DNA of 64,000 nucleotides from Legionella tucsonensis (GTDB taxonomy: Bacteria; Pseudomonadota; Gammaproteobacteria; Legionellales; Legionellaceae). This document shows, in pieces, positions 21,672-31,903 of the stretch (position 1 is the stretch's first letter; each line of letters starts with the position of its first letter). The notes beneath the pieces were generated by a model. It was not told where the DNA came from, made no database searches, and saw only the letters and a list, made by a program, of their open reading frames with translations. The position numbers and the translations under genes are program-made. The stretch covers positions 1,555,313 through 1,619,312 of the forward strand of contig NZ_LNZA01000001.1 in the NCBI RefSeq assembly GCF_001468035.1, written 5' to 3'.

Positions 21672-21689
21672 TAAATACCTCCATAGTAA

Positions 21690-21716
21690 CCCGGATTCAC
21701 AAAAACATAATCCGGG
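21690..21716. repeat. Intergenic hairpin, 8-bp stem
   Basis: CCCGGATT (21690-21697) and AATCCGGG (21709-21716) form a perfect 8-bp stem with an 11-base loop between the two lysine-catabolism-like genes. With no T run after it on either strand it is more likely an mRNA-processing or attenuating structure than a full terminator. Confidence 0.5.
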
Positions 21717-21739
21717 AACAGTAACATGATATTTCTAGA

Positions 21740-22828
21740 TTAAGCGTAATAACGACCAAAGCGATTTTCCAGCACTGCAGACAACTGAAATTTTTCCTGT
21801 AAAATCAATCCCTTATACTCATTCTCTTGCCCAAGCACTAAATCCACCACTGCACAAACACCAGAAGCAGTACTTATTTGAATTGCTGACCACTCCAAAC
21901 CACAAATTTCTGCAGGGTAAATCTTTTTCACATAATTTGTTTCAGTCAACTCGCCCTGTTTTATCCCTTCAACAGAAACATAAACGATAACAAGATCTTG
22001 ATAAGTTTTAGGAATAGCATTTTCTAAAATTCTCTTTAACGTAGGTCTATCTTGGTTTAATCGTAAATCGTTCATTAATAAACGCATCTTTGAACAATGG
22101 CCAGGATAACGCATTGTTTTATAATTCATGGTCTGTACTTTACCCGCATGCAATTCCGCCAAACTTCCTAATCCACCTGAAGTATTAAATGCTTCATATT
22201 CACATCCATCGATTTGAATAGTTTCTAATCCTTCTAAAGGGGACAAAGTTACTGCTTTTCCATATTTAATTGCATAACAAGGATTGCCATATTCATTAAT
22301 AACTCCATCAGTTGACCAAGTTAATGAATATTGCAGTGCATTATTTGCATTTTGAGGAAGAGCTCCGACACGTAATTTAACATGATGACACTCTTCAAAT
22401 TCGTGCATTAAACTATTTGCAGCGATACTGATAAACCCAGGAGCTAATCCACATTGAGGAACAAATGCAGTTTCTGCATCAAGAGCAATTGCTTTCACTG
22501 CTTCAGTCACCGCGGTATCTTCTGTGAGATCGAAATAATGTGCTTTAGCGGCTCTTGCAGCCTCAGCAACATAAGTATTTAGAAAATATGGAAGGCTTGA
22601 GATAACAGTCACAATACCATTTTTTTCCATATAAGCTTGGGTTGACTGCTGATCTCGAACATCTAAGGCTACTGTTTTAATTTTGGGTACTGCATCCAAC
22701 AGTCTTTTTACATCTGAGCCATTAAAATCAATATCAACCAGATGAACCTGATAAGAACCGCTCTCTGATAACAAACAAGCGATTAAGCTACCAATTTTCC
22801 CTGCACCAGTAATCATTACATTATACAT
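21740..22828 (-). CDS. Saccharopine dehydrogenase-family protein, probable lysine 6-dehydrogenase type
   Basis: This 362-residue protein starts with a Rossmann fold (MYNVMITGAGKIGSLIACLLSESG; VHLVDID) and has the saccharopine-dehydrogenase signatures VTVISSLPYFLNTYVAEAARAAKAHYFDLTED and FVPQCGLAPGFISIAA (each quoted in part). The family includes Lys9-type saccharopine dehydrogenase and the L-lysine 6-dehydrogenase that makes piperideine-6-carboxylate. With an ALDH7-type gene just downstream, lysine 6-dehydrogenase is attractive because the two steps together convert lysine to 2-aminoadipate, but carboxynorspermidine-type activities cannot be excluded. GAGAGGGA precedes the ATG. Confidence 0.8.
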   Translation of the reverse strand: MYNVMITGAGKIGSLIACLLSESGSYQVHLVDIDFNGSDVKRLLDAVPKIKTVALDVRDQQSTQAYMEKNGIVTVISSLPYFLNTYVAEAARAAKAHYFDLTEDTAVTEAVKAIALDAETAFVPQCGLAPGFISIAANSLMHEFEECHHVKLRVGALPQNANNALQYSLTWSTDGVINEYGNPCYAIKYGKAVTLSPLEGLETIQIDGCEYEAFNTSGGLGSLAELHAGKVQTMNYKTMRYPGHCSKMRLLMNDLRLNQDRPTLKRILENAIPKTYQDLVIVYVSVEGIKQGELTETNYVKKIYPAEICGLEWSAIQISTASGVCAVVDLVLGQENEYKGLILQEKFQLSAVLENRFGRYYA

Positions 22829-23017
22829 TTATCCCTCTCCCATTATAAAACGCAATCATCCTACACAAAATATTTAGAATTGGATAGTATTCTCTAAACT
22901 ATGTGCAGAACAAAATGACAATTTTTAAAATCGAGTTATTTTATTTTTTAAGCCATAATATTCAAAAAGGAATGACTATTTTTTAAAAAATTCTTGAACT
23001 CATAAAGGGAATTGATC

Positions 23018-24811
23018 ATGAATAAATCTAAGAAGAAGCCCCAACAATCTACTGGGAATACGCAGAACTCCTTATTAACTGAATCAGAAAAATACGACTA
23101 TGAAGGGCAAAGTTTTGATAGATTATTCCATGCCTTAATCAGCCAATTGTGTAACTGGCTATCCCCAGGAACACTCATGATGTCTTTTACAGATTGGCTG
23201 TTCTATTTAGCTTTTTCGCCAGCGAAGCGAATTGATTTAAATAAAAACGCACTCAAAAAACTGGGGCATTTATTATTATATGCACAAAAACAAAGCCAAG
23301 ATAAATGTGAACTCTGTATTGAAGTACGTCAAACAGATCACCGCTTTCAAAATAAATTATGGTCTCAGTTTCCATTCAATGTGTACTCACAATCTTTTTT
23401 ATTAACAGAAGAATGGTGGGACAATGCTACAACACATCTTCGTGGTGTTTCCAAGCACCATGAAAACATAGTTAATTTTGTAACACGCCAAATTCTAGAC
23501 GTTTTTGCTCCATCTAATTTTCCTGGAATGAATCCTGAAGTAATTACTACCACAATCAATGAAGGAGGAATGAATTTCATCAAAGGATGGAATAATTTTG
23601 TTGATGATATCATCCTAAAACTGAATGACAAACCACCAGCAGGAAGTGAACAATATAAAGTAGGAAAGAATGTAGCAGTAACATCTGGGAAAGTTATTTA
23701 TCGAAATCATTTAATTGAGCTTATCCAATATGAACCAACAACATCAACAGTGTATCCAGAACCTGTCTTAATCATCCCCGCTTGGATCATGAAATATTAC
23801 ATTCTTGATCTCTCGCCTAATAATTCAATGGTTAAATTTTTAGTGGATAAAGGACACACTGTTTTTATGATATCCTGGAAAAATCCAACTTCTGAAGATA
23901 GAGATTTAGACTTTTCTGATTACGTAATACATGGCGTGATGGATGCATTAAAAACAATAAATCAAATTATTCCACAAGAAAAAATCCATGCAGTAGGCTA
24001 TTGTATTGGAGGAACCCTATTAACAATGGTTGCTGCAAAAATGGCGGCTGATAATGATGAGCGATTAAAAACAATTACGTTGTTTGCAGCGCAAACCGAT
24101 TTTCAGGATGCAGGTGAACTGCAGTTATTTATTGATGAAAACCAACTTACTTATATTGAAGATATCATGTGGGAAAAGGGCTATTTAGAAGGTTCGCAAA
24201 TGGCTGGAGCGTTTAATATGTTACGCTCCATAGATCTCATTTGGTCTCGAGTGGTTTATGATTATTTATTGGGCAAACGACAGGAAGTTAGTGACTTAAT
24301 GGCGTGGAATTACGATACCACACGCATGCCCTACAAAATGCACAGCAAGTATTTACGTAGTTTGTTTTTAAATAATGATTTAGCTCAAGGACGATTTAAA
24401 ATTCTTGATGTAAGCATTAATCTTGCCGATATCAAAATACCTACTTTCGCAGTAAGTACCATAAAAGATCATATAGCACCTTGGAAATCAGTGTATAAAA
24501 TTCATTACTTCACTGACAGCAATATTACCTTTGTACTGACCAATGCAGGACACAATACAGGAATTATTAATGAGCCAGGTGAATCTGGACGAAGTTATCA
24601 AATGCTAACTCATAAAGAAAATGATAAACATTTAGCTCCCGATGTTTGGTTGGAAAGAGCTCCTCATTTTAAAGACTCCTGGTGGCCAGCCTGGGAAAAA
24701 TGGCTTACAGGCTATTCTGGTACGAAAAAGAAACCACCTGAACTAGGCAACCCTGAGAAAAAAATAAGACCGATTTGTGATGCACCAGGAACATATGTTC
24801 TGAAAAAATAA
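23018..24811 (+). CDS. phaC: Poly(3-hydroxyalkanoate) synthase, class I PhaC
   Basis: PhaC polymerises 3-hydroxyacyl-CoA into storage granules, a reserve known to matter in Legionella survival. The 597-residue protein has the N-terminal PhaC domain, then an alpha/beta hydrolase with the lipase-like box GYCIGG (catalytic Cys about 329), catalytic Asp in KDHIAPW and His in NAGHNTGIIN. PVLIIPAWIMKYYILDLSP and WWPAWEKWL are family hallmarks. ATG 23018 is 7 bases after AAAGGGA; a TTG two codons earlier is less likely. It is divergent from the lysine/beta-oxidation block, which can supply acyl-CoA. Confidence 0.95.
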   Translation: MNKSKKKPQQSTGNTQNSLLTESEKYDYEGQSFDRLFHALISQLCNWLSPGTLMMSFTDWLFYLAFSPAKRIDLNKNALKKLGHLLLYAQKQSQDKCELCIEVRQTDHRFQNKLWSQFPFNVYSQSFLLTEEWWDNATTHLRGVSKHHENIVNFVTRQILDVFAPSNFPGMNPEVITTTINEGGMNFIKGWNNFVDDIILKLNDKPPAGSEQYKVGKNVAVTSGKVIYRNHLIELIQYEPTTSTVYPEPVLIIPAWIMKYYILDLSPNNSMVKFLVDKGHTVFMISWKNPTSEDRDLDFSDYVIHGVMDALKTINQIIPQEKIHAVGYCIGGTLLTMVAAKMAADNDERLKTITLFAAQTDFQDAGELQLFIDENQLTYIEDIMWEKGYLEGSQMAGAFNMLRSIDLIWSRVVYDYLLGKRQEVSDLMAWNYDTTRMPYKMHSKYLRSLFLNNDLAQGRFKILDVSINLADIKIPTFAVSTIKDHIAPWKSVYKIHYFTDSNITFVLTNAGHNTGIINEPGESGRSYQMLTHKENDKHLAPDVWLERAPHFKDSWWPAWEKWLTGYSGTKKKPPELGNPEKKIRPICDAPGTYVLKK

Positions 24812-24817
24812 TACTTC

Positions 24818-24876
24818 GCCCCATCCTATCAATTCATCTCTTGCTTACAAATTAAAGATACAAGTCAGGATGGGGC
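24818..24876. repeat. Long-loop inverted repeat after phaC
   Basis: GCCCCATCCT (24818-24827) is matched exactly by AGGATGGGGC (24867-24876), a 10-bp stem closing a 39-base loop, beginning 6 bases after the phaC stop codon. It could stabilise or end the phaC mRNA; there is no T tract downstream. Confidence 0.5.
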
Positions 24877-24959
24877 AACAGAAACAAATATTAGTCTATT
24901 ACTTTAACCTGTATTTACCCGGATTAGGGGATAGCAACTATAAAATGTTTCATTAATTC

Positions 24960-24988
24960 TTGACCTGGATAAAGGACTCAATTATCTT
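24960..24988 (+). promoter_or_regulatory. Likely sigma-70 promoter of lnt
   Basis: TTGACC (24960-24965), 17 bases, then TATCTT (24983-24988), about 27 bases before the lnt ATG. Spacing is ideal and the -35 box matches at five of six positions, the -10 box at four. Confidence 0.5.
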
Positions 24989-25014
24989 ATCTTTTTATAA
25001 TTTTTTAACAGCTC

Positions 25015-26547
25015 ATGAAGCAAACCGCTTTAGCCAATTATATTCCTTTGAATTCATCAATTCATATTGGCTATATTAAATACTTTTTTGTATTTATCGC
25101 AGGCATTCTGGCGCCTTTTGGTTTTGCACCTTTCCATATACCAGGATTAGCACTATTAAGTCTGGCCTTTTTCTATTCGAGTCTCCAAAATTGCTCTGGA
25201 AAACAAGGCTTTTCGCTTGGTTTTTTTTATGGGATAGGCTATTTCGGCTTTGGAGTTTCCTGGGTTATAGTCAGTATTCATGACTATGGCCAACTCAATT
25301 ATTTCTTTGCAGGTTTAGTTACATTAATTTTCATTATGTATCTCGCGCTTTTTCCTGCCCTTGTTGCTGGTCTGTATAAATTGCTTGAGCTCAAAAATCG
25401 AAAACTATTGTCTTTAACCTTATTTTGTGTTTTATGGTGCTTGAGTGAATACTGTCGTGCTACTTTATTTACCGGTTTTCCATGGTTATTAATAGGCACC
25501 ATCCTCATTGATACTCCTATTAAATACATTGCACCTGTTTTAGGAATTTATGGGCTCAGTTTTGTATGTGTTTTAATTTCTGCATTACTGACACTAGCTT
25601 TATTACAAAACTCCCAAAAACGTTACCATTATTTGATCCTAATTGTGCTTATTATTATTAGCCCAATACTTTGCAAAAATATCTCATGGTCACAAATCAA
25701 ACAAGAGCCTATAAGTATAGGAGCTGTCCAGGCGAATTTATCCATGCGCGACAAATGGGATGAAACCTTATTTTGGAATTTATTAAAATACTATGAAAAT
25801 GCAATTAATAAACTCTTAGGTAAACAATTAATTATTTTACCAGAATCAGCCATACCACTGCCTGCAAGTTATCTGGATAAATACTTATTGAAGCTGAACA
25901 AAAAAGCTCTGAAAGCAAACAGTGCACTTATGGTAGGCATTTTACAACCTACAAACGATAGTGAAACAAATTATTACAACTCGGTAATTACGCTTGGGCA
26001 GGCAAAAGGGAAAAAACTCAAACGTCATCTGGTTCCTTTTGGTGAGTATATTCCCAAACCTTTGATTACCATTAATCGTTGGTTGAATTTACCTGAACCC
26101 AATTTATTACCAGGAAAAAGAAAACAACCTCTAATTCGAATCGAAAACCATCCTATAGCAAGTCTCATTTGCTATGAGCTTGCATATCCCAACATTTTAC
26201 GTGATCAAATGCCTAAAGCCCAATGGATCGTTTCAATTAGTGATAATGGCTGGTTTGGACACTCATTAGCCAGCTACCAACAACTACAAATGGCTCAAAT
26301 TCTTTCTCTACTTACAGGACGATATCAAATAGTTGTCAATAATGACGGTTTATCGTCAGTAATTGACCCAAGCGGAGATATAGTAGAAAGTCTTCCTCCA
26401 TTTAGCTCTGGCATCTTACAAAGCAGCATATTTCCTGCCGAAGGCCTTACTCCTTGGATTATTTGGAATGAGTACCCTGTGCTTATATTTTGCACAATAT
26501 TTCTTGTTTTTATACTTTTTATTCAACTTCGTCGCTTATTCCAGTAA
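25015..26547 (+). CDS. lnt: Apolipoprotein N-acyltransferase Lnt
   Basis: Lnt adds the third acyl chain to outer-membrane lipoproteins in the inner membrane. The 510-residue protein has about six N-terminal helices (APFGFAPFHIPGLALLSLAF is the usual opening), a carbon-nitrogen hydrolase domain from residue ~235 with catalytic Glu in LPESAIPL, RHLVPFGEYIPKP, nucleophile Cys in ASLICYELAYP and NDGLSSVIDPSG, and a final anchoring helix (VLIFCTIFLVFILFI). It precedes leuS by 68 bases. Confidence 0.96.
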   Translation: MKQTALANYIPLNSSIHIGYIKYFFVFIAGILAPFGFAPFHIPGLALLSLAFFYSSLQNCSGKQGFSLGFFYGIGYFGFGVSWVIVSIHDYGQLNYFFAGLVTLIFIMYLALFPALVAGLYKLLELKNRKLLSLTLFCVLWCLSEYCRATLFTGFPWLLIGTILIDTPIKYIAPVLGIYGLSFVCVLISALLTLALLQNSQKRYHYLILIVLIIISPILCKNISWSQIKQEPISIGAVQANLSMRDKWDETLFWNLLKYYENAINKLLGKQLIILPESAIPLPASYLDKYLLKLNKKALKANSALMVGILQPTNDSETNYYNSVITLGQAKGKKLKRHLVPFGEYIPKPLITINRWLNLPEPNLLPGKRKQPLIRIENHPIASLICYELAYPNILRDQMPKAQWIVSISDNGWFGHSLASYQQLQMAQILSLLTGRYQIVVNNDGLSSVIDPSGDIVESLPPFSSGILQSSIFPAEGLTPWIIWNEYPVLIFCTIFLVFILFIQLRRLFQ

Positions 26548-26615
26548 TAATCTATTGCTGGCAGGCACAAGAGGAGTTATCCTTAGCGATTTAGAGTCAC
26601 TTAAAAAATCGGACT

Positions 26616-29090
26616 ATGGATAATACCTATATACCACAAGAAGTTGAAGAACAAGCTCAACTGTATTGGCATAAAAAACAATCATTTAACGTTTCAGAAG
26701 ATTTAAACAGAGAGAAATTTTATTGTTTATCCATGTTTCCCTACCCAAGTGGGACACTGCACATGGGGCATGTTCGTAACTACACTATTGGTGACGTTAT
26801 TGCTCGTTATCAACGTGCTTTGGGTAAAAATGTTCTTCAACCCATAGGTTGGGATGCATTTGGCTTGCCGGCTGAAAATGCAGCCATCAAAAACGGAATC
26901 CCTCCTGCTGAATGGACAAAAAAAAATATAGAGTCCATGAAAAAACAATTTTTACGTCTTGGTAATGCCTATGATTGGCGACGTGAAATTTGTACTTGTA
27001 CACCTGAATATTATCGATGGGAACAATGGTTTTTTATTCGATTATTCGAAAAAGGATTAGTATACAAAAAAAATGCCGTGGTAAATTGGGATCCTGTAGA
27101 TCAAACCGTTTTGGCAAATGAACAAGTTATCGATGGACGCGGCTGGCGTTCTGGAGCTCTTGTTGAGCGAAAAGAAATCTCACAATGGTTTATTAAAATT
27201 ACAGCTTATGCCGACGAACTCCTCAGTTCACTGGATACATTGGAGGAGTGGCCAGCGCAAGTAAAACAAATGCAACGCAACTGGATAGGTCGCTCTACTG
27301 GTACTGAAATTTATTTTAACGTCAATAATTATTCCAAACGATTAAAAATATATACAACCCGCCCTGATACCTTAATGGGTACAACGTACCTTGCCGTAGC
27401 AACAGATCACCCCCTTGCCAAAGAAGCTGCAAATGCTCGCAAGGAAGTCAAAGAGTTCGTTGACAGTTGCCAAGGTACTAAAATGGCTGAGGCAGAGCTT
27501 GCTACTATGGAAAAACGAGGTGTCGCTACAGGCATGTCGGCAATTCATCCTATAACTGGTGAAGAACTACCGATATGGGTAGCAAATTTTGTACTTATGC
27601 AATACGGTTCTGGAGCTGTAATGTCAGTCCCAGCCCACGATCAAAGAGACTGGGAATTTGCACGCAAGTACCAATTACCTATTAAAGAAGTCATTAAACC
27701 TGCAAATGATACAAAACATGACTTAAGCAAGTCCGCTTATACTGAAGAAGGCACATTAATTAACTCAGGTCAATTTGATGGGTTAAGCTCCTCCCAAGCA
27801 GTGGAGACTATAACCAGCTTCCTTGAAGAACATGACGCAGGAAAAGCAACAATTAACTATAGATTACGTGACTGGGGCGTATCAAGACAAAGATATTGGG
27901 GAACTCCTATCCCCATGATTTTATGCGAACAATGCGGTACTGTGCCTGTTCCAGACGAAGATCTTCCAGTAATTCTTCCAGAAAACGTAACATTTACTGG
28001 CACCGGTTCGCCACTTGCACAATGTCCAGAATTTGTTAATGTGAGCTGCCCTAAGTGTGGTCAGGATGCATCCCGCGAGACAGACACTTTTGATACTTTT
28101 GTTGAGTCATCTTGGTATTATGCTCGTTTTGCATGTAAAAGTCAGGAAAATGCCATGCTTGATGACCGAGCAAAATATTGGACTCCTGTGGATCAATATG
28201 TAGGTGGGATCGAGCATGCAGTAATGCATTTACTTTATGCTCGTTTTTTTCATAAGCTGATGCGTGATGAAGGTTTAGTGAATTCGGATGAGCCATTTAA
28301 AGCTCTGTTAACTCAAGGGATGGTTTTAAAAGACGGACATAAAATGTCTAAGTCTGTGGGTAATGTCGTCGACCCCAATCATCTTATCGATACTTATGGT
28401 GCTGATACGGCACGTTTATTCGTTATGTTTGCCGCACCTCCTGAGCAATCGTTGGAGTGGTCAGATACTGCTGTGGAAGGCGCGCATCGTTTTCTAAAAC
28501 GTATTTGGGCTTTTGTCTATCAGTACCAAAATATGTTCATTGAGATCAATGACATCATTCAAAGTGGCAATGGACATGTGAACTGGCAGCAAGTGGAAAG
28601 TAGGTTAAAGAAATCACGTCTTGTTGTGCATCAAATTCTTGCACAAGCAACACATGATTATGATCGTAATCAGTTCAATACAGTAGTTTCAGGCTGCATG
28701 AAGCTGTTTAATGAAATATCCAGTTATTCTATAAAAACTGAAGAAGATAAATTTTTTATTCACTCCAGCATGAGTATACTGTTGCGATTATTGGCTCCTA
28801 TAACGCCACATATTACACATCATATTTGGCAACAATTAGGCTTTGAAAAAGCGATTATTGATGCAAATTGGCCAAGAGTAGATAAAGGTGCTCTAAAGAC
28901 TGACGAAGTGGATTATGTGGTTCAGGTTAATGGGAAACTGAGAGCTCAATTTACCGCAGGTGTGGATACTCCAGAAGAAGCATTAATTACTGCAGCCAAA
29001 GAACATGCAAAAGATTTTCTGGCTGATAAAACAGTAAAAAAAGCAATCATTGTTGCGCACAGGCAATTAATTAATTTGGTTGTTAACTAA
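26616..29090 (+). CDS. leuS: Leucyl-tRNA synthetase
   Basis: LeuRS (824 residues) charges tRNA-Leu. The class I HIGH equivalent lies in [16 protein letters not shown], followed by [13 protein letters not shown]; the editing domain has [21 protein letters not shown] is intact in [15 protein letters not shown]; the C-terminal domain ends [11 protein letters not shown]...[19 protein letters not shown]. It is the first gene of leuS-lptE-holA-nadD, a widespread proteobacterial order. Confidence 0.98.
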   Translation: MDNTYIPQEVEEQAQLYWHKKQSFNVSEDLNREKFYCLSMFPYPSGTLHMGHVRNYTIGDVIARYQRALGKNVLQPIGWDAFGLPAENAAIKNGIPPAEWTKKNIESMKKQFLRLGNAYDWRREICTCTPEYYRWEQWFFIRLFEKGLVYKKNAVVNWDPVDQTVLANEQVIDGRGWRSGALVERKEISQWFIKITAYADELLSSLDTLEEWPAQVKQMQRNWIGRSTGTEIYFNVNNYSKRLKIYTTRPDTLMGTTYLAVATDHPLAKEAANARKEVKEFVDSCQGTKMAEAELATMEKRGVATGMSAIHPITGEELPIWVANFVLMQYGSGAVMSVPAHDQRDWEFARKYQLPIKEVIKPANDTKHDLSKSAYTEEGTLINSGQFDGLSSSQAVETITSFLEEHDAGKATINYRLRDWGVSRQRYWGTPIPMILCEQCGTVPVPDEDLPVILPENVTFTGTGSPLAQCPEFVNVSCPKCGQDASRETDTFDTFVESSWYYARFACKSQENAMLDDRAKYWTPVDQYVGGIEHAVMHLLYARFFHKLMRDEGLVNSDEPFKALLTQGMVLKDGHKMSKSVGNVVDPNHLIDTYGADTARLFVMFAAPPEQSLEWSDTAVEGAHRFLKRIWAFVYQYQNMFIEINDIIQSGNGHVNWQQVESRLKKSRLVVHQILAQATHDYDRNQFNTVVSGCMKLFNEISSYSIKTEEDKFFIHSSMSILLRLLAPITPHITHHIWQQLGFEKAIIDANWPRVDKGALKTDEVDYVVQVNGKLRAQFTAGVDTPEEALITAAKEHAKDFLADKTVKKAIIVAHRQLINLVVN

Positions 29091-29720
29091 ATGAAGTGCA
29101 CTCATCTTGATGCATCTAAAGTCCCGCATCAATTTGCGGGACATGAGCAACAAAAAAATCAAATTGCAGCTTTACGCCATGCAGTACCGTTACTGCTCAT
29201 ATTATTACTATCATCCTGTGGGTTTCATCTACGCGGCATAAACAATTTGCCTAGCTGGCTTAATAATGTTGCTATTATTTCTGAAAATGATGACAAACAG
29301 TTTGTCTCAATATTGCAATCCCGACTGGAAGGAGCCAATGTTGAAGTCAATCCTGAGCCTTCTCAAGCTCAATATTGGTTGATCGTCAATGAGGTGAACT
29401 TACAACAACAGATTATCAGTGTTGGGGCAAGCACAAATCCCCGACAATATACTTTAACTCTAACTATAGTATTTGTACTGAAAACACGAACAGGCCAAAT
29501 TATTAATGCCCCTGGTAGAATAAGTACTTCCCGGGAACTTATATTAAATAATGACAGGATTCTGGGTTCCAAAGATGAGGAAAATATTTTAATTGGAGAA
29601 ATGAAGCAAGATGCTGTAACCCAAATCATTTATCGACTTAGCCATCTACAAGAACCTAGCTCTGATAAGGGAAAAGGTAGCGTGGGTAAGAAAAAAGCGG
29701 CACATGCTGCTCATGCTTAA
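29091..29720 (+). CDS. lptE: LPS-assembly lipoprotein LptE, with an odd 5' end
   Basis: LptE plugs the LptD barrel that inserts LPS in the outer membrane. The lipobox LLSSC with GFHLRG directly after it is the LptE hallmark, and the rest (LILNNDRILGSKDEENILIGEMKQDAV) fits. As read, the only in-frame start is the ATG abutting the leuS stop, which puts 42 residues before the lipid-modified Cys, 10-15 more than usual and including a stretch encoded by a perfect hairpin (29121-29142). An ATG at 29143, one frame off, followed by an A7 run at 29152-29158, would give a normal signal peptide (MSNKK-NQIAALRHAV...) if the frame slipped by one. Sequencing error, slippage or a genuinely long N-region are all possible. 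Confidence 0.85.
   Translation: MKCTHLDASKVPHQFAGHEQQKNQIAALRHAVPLLLILLLSSCGFHLRGINNLPSWLNNVAIISENDDKQFVSILQSRLEGANVEVNPEPSQAQYWLIVNEVNLQQQIISVGASTNPRQYTLTLTIVFVLKTRTGQIINAPGRISTSRELILNNDRILGSKDEENILIGEMKQDAVTQIIYRLSHLQEPSSDKGKGSVGKKKAAHAAHA
29121..29142. repeat. Perfect hairpin inside the lptE 5' end
   Basis: GTCCCGCA (29121-29128), loop TCAATT, TGCGGGAC (29135-29142): an 8-bp GC-rich stem beginning 31 bases after the leuS stop. It looks like an intergenic hairpin rather than coding sequence, which supports a true lptE start downstream of it. Confidence 0.6.
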
Positions 29721-29732
29721 ACTAAAATTATC

Positions 29733-30761
29733 ATGCAAATCAAACAACAAATGCTTGCACAGCAAGTACAAAAAAAAATTGCCCCGCTCTATATAATTAT
29801 TGGGCAAGATAATTACTTGCTGGAAGAGTCTTTAGCTACCATTAAGTCAGCCATACAAAAAAATTATAACTATGATGAGCAAGTCATATCCATCCAGTCA
29901 GCAGAGGATTGGCATGCTGTAAAGGAAGAAGCAAACAGTTACTCCTTATTTTCAGATACTGTGCTCTTAAATATTTTTTATGATAAGAAATCCATAGACG
30001 CTACGGGAAAGAAAATTCTCACTGAATACCTTAACTTGATTAATTCACGCTGCTTCATTGTTATTAGAGCGCCGAATGTACCTGCAAAACAATTACAGTG
30101 GATATCATCTCATGAGCACGCAGCGCTTGTTCTATCCTACCCACTTAATACAGAAGCAATAAAAAGTTGGATAGTCACGCAATTAAAGAAAAACTTCATG
30201 AGTTATGATCTGCAAGTTCCTGATTTAATTCACCAATATACACAGGGAAATATGTTAGCTTGTGCCCAAGTTATTGAAAAAATAGCATTATCTTATACTT
30301 CTAACAGCAAAATTGAGACGCAACACGTATTGGAGCACTTATCCGATCAATGTGACCATGATCTTTTCGAATTAGTCGATGCATGTCTTCTTGGTCAAGG
30401 GGATAAGGCAATTCAGATTCTACGTCATGCAGCAAATAATAAGACAGAAGCTACTTTAGTCTTATGGATGCTCAGTCAGGAAATAAGATTAATCATACAG
30501 CTATCTTATTTAATGGAAAAGAAAATTGATATTCAAAATGCATGCAATCAATTAAAAATTTGGCCCCGGCGTGTCAACATCTATAAGATATGTTGTAATC
30601 GATTCAATCGAGTAATGCTGCAGCAGCTCCACCGATACTGTTACTTCATCGATGAGCGCATTAAATCGAATAGCTCATACACTCAAGTATGGAACTCCTT
30701 AGAAAATGCCGCTCTTTCATTTTGTTTGGGAAAATTAATAGGTGACACATGCACAGCATAG
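29733..30761 (+). CDS. holA: DNA polymerase III delta subunit HolA
   Basis: HolA is the wrench of the sliding-clamp loader. The 342-residue protein has the family start [21 protein letters not shown], the AAA-like fold with [34 protein letters not shown], and a C-terminal collar domain ([39 protein letters not shown]). Its 3' end overlaps the nadD start by 13 bases. Confidence 0.94.
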   Translation: MQIKQQMLAQQVQKKIAPLYIIIGQDNYLLEESLATIKSAIQKNYNYDEQVISIQSAEDWHAVKEEANSYSLFSDTVLLNIFYDKKSIDATGKKILTEYLNLINSRCFIVIRAPNVPAKQLQWISSHEHAALVLSYPLNTEAIKSWIVTQLKKNFMSYDLQVPDLIHQYTQGNMLACAQVIEKIALSYTSNSKIETQHVLEHLSDQCDHDLFELVDACLLGQGDKAIQILRHAANNKTEATLVLWMLSQEIRLIIQLSYLMEKKIDIQNACNQLKIWPRRVNIYKICCNRFNRVMLQQLHRYCYFIDERIKSNSSYTQVWNSLENAALSFCLGKLIGDTCTA

Positions 30762-31384
30762 CTATTTTTGGCGGTACCTTTGATCCCATACATAATGGTC
30801 ATTTGCAGGCCAGCAAATTTATACAGACACATATTAAATTTGACTCTTATATTTTTCTCCCTTGTAAAACACCAACCATAAAGCCGCCAACGTTCGCTAA
30901 CAATGTGCAAAGAGTAGAAATGTTAAAGTTAGCTATTAAAGAAATTCCCGACTTTATGCTTGATTTACGCGAGATAGAGCGCGATTCCCCTTCTTATATG
31001 GTTGAAACTTTAGAAAGCTTTAGACTGGAATACCCCAAAGCATCTATAACTTTGATTGTTGGATATGATGCCTTTTTATCGTTACCGTGTTGGCATCAGT
31101 GGGAAAAAATTATTACCCTGGCGAATTTACTGATAATCAATAGAAAAGAATTTGCCAGACAAACTATCCCAGAAACTATGCAGGAATTTTTGAAAAAGTA
31201 TCGGACTAAAAAAAAAATAGAACTCTTAAACACTCAAGCAGGAAAAGTTTTTTTATTTGATGCAGGTAATTATAATATTTCTTCCACTTCCATTCGTGAA
31301 GAAATACAACAGGGAGCAGATGTTAAAAACAAGCTCCCTTATATAGTCTATGAATACATTAAGAGTCAGGAGTTATATCAATAA
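30749..31384 (+). CDS. nadD: Nicotinate-nucleotide adenylyltransferase NadD
   Basis: NadD makes deamido-NAD from nicotinate mononucleotide and ATP. The 211-residue protein begins with the nucleotidyltransferase motif [17 protein letters not shown], has [11 protein letters not shown] and [21 protein letters not shown], and ends with [20 protein letters not shown] (the ISSTxIR motif). It overlaps holA and its 3' end overlaps the convergent cvpA by 26 bases. Confidence 0.97.
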   Translation: MHSIAIFGGTFDPIHNGHLQASKFIQTHIKFDSYIFLPCKTPTIKPPTFANNVQRVEMLKLAIKEIPDFMLDLREIERDSPSYMVETLESFRLEYPKASITLIVGYDAFLSLPCWHQWEKIITLANLLIINRKEFARQTIPETMQEFLKKYRTKKKIELLNTQAGKVFLFDAGNYNISSTSIREEIQQGADVKNKLPYIVYEYIKSQELYQ

Positions 31385-31901
31385 AATTAAAGGATTCATT
31401 TACCGATACCGTTTGTTTTGCTTTATTAATTAAACCGGGTAAAGAACTGGAAATCCAGTTTATAACGGGTAAAAGCTGATTATAAACTCTGGAGCTTTGA
31501 ACATATTGCTGATAAGGCAAAGAAGTCATACTGAGTATTGCGAAGATAAGAGAAAGAATAAAAACACCACGGGCAAAGCCAAAAGCACCCCCTAAAACTT
31601 TATCCATAGCGCCTAGACCGCTTCCTCTTAAAAAAAGACCAAGTATCGCATTACCGATACCTCCAGCGATTAAAACACCAAGTACAACAACAATAAAGCC
31701 TGCTATTGTACGAATTGATTGATCTTGTATATAAGGTTGCAGATAGGGATTAAGGCTTCCTGAGTAGTTATAACCTGCCCATACTGCTAATATCCATACT
31801 CCCAAGGCAATAAATTCTTTAATGAATCCCCTTAACAAACCAGTAATCGAGGATAATCCTATTATTATTATAAAAATTAAATCAACCCATTGAAATTGCA
31901 T
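31359..31901 (-). CDS. cvpA: CvpA family membrane protein
   Basis: This 180-residue protein has four hydrophobic helices ([74 protein letters not shown]) and the family start [40 protein letters not shown]. CvpA is associated with colicin V production and with envelope stress and biofilm phenotypes; its biochemical role is not settled. It follows the SPOR gene by 2 bases at the end of accD-folC-SPOR-cvpA, the usual dedD-cvpA order. Confidence 0.92.
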   Translation of the reverse strand: MQFQWVDLIFIIIIGLSSITGLLRGFIKEFIALGVWILAVWAGYNYSGSLNPYLQPYIQDQSIRTIAGFIVVVLGVLIAGGIGNAILGLFLRGSGLGAMDKVLGGAFGFARGVFILSLIFAILSMTSLPYQQYVQSSRVYNQLLPVINWISSSLPGLINKAKQTVSVNESFNFIDITPDS

Positions 31902-31903
31902 GG

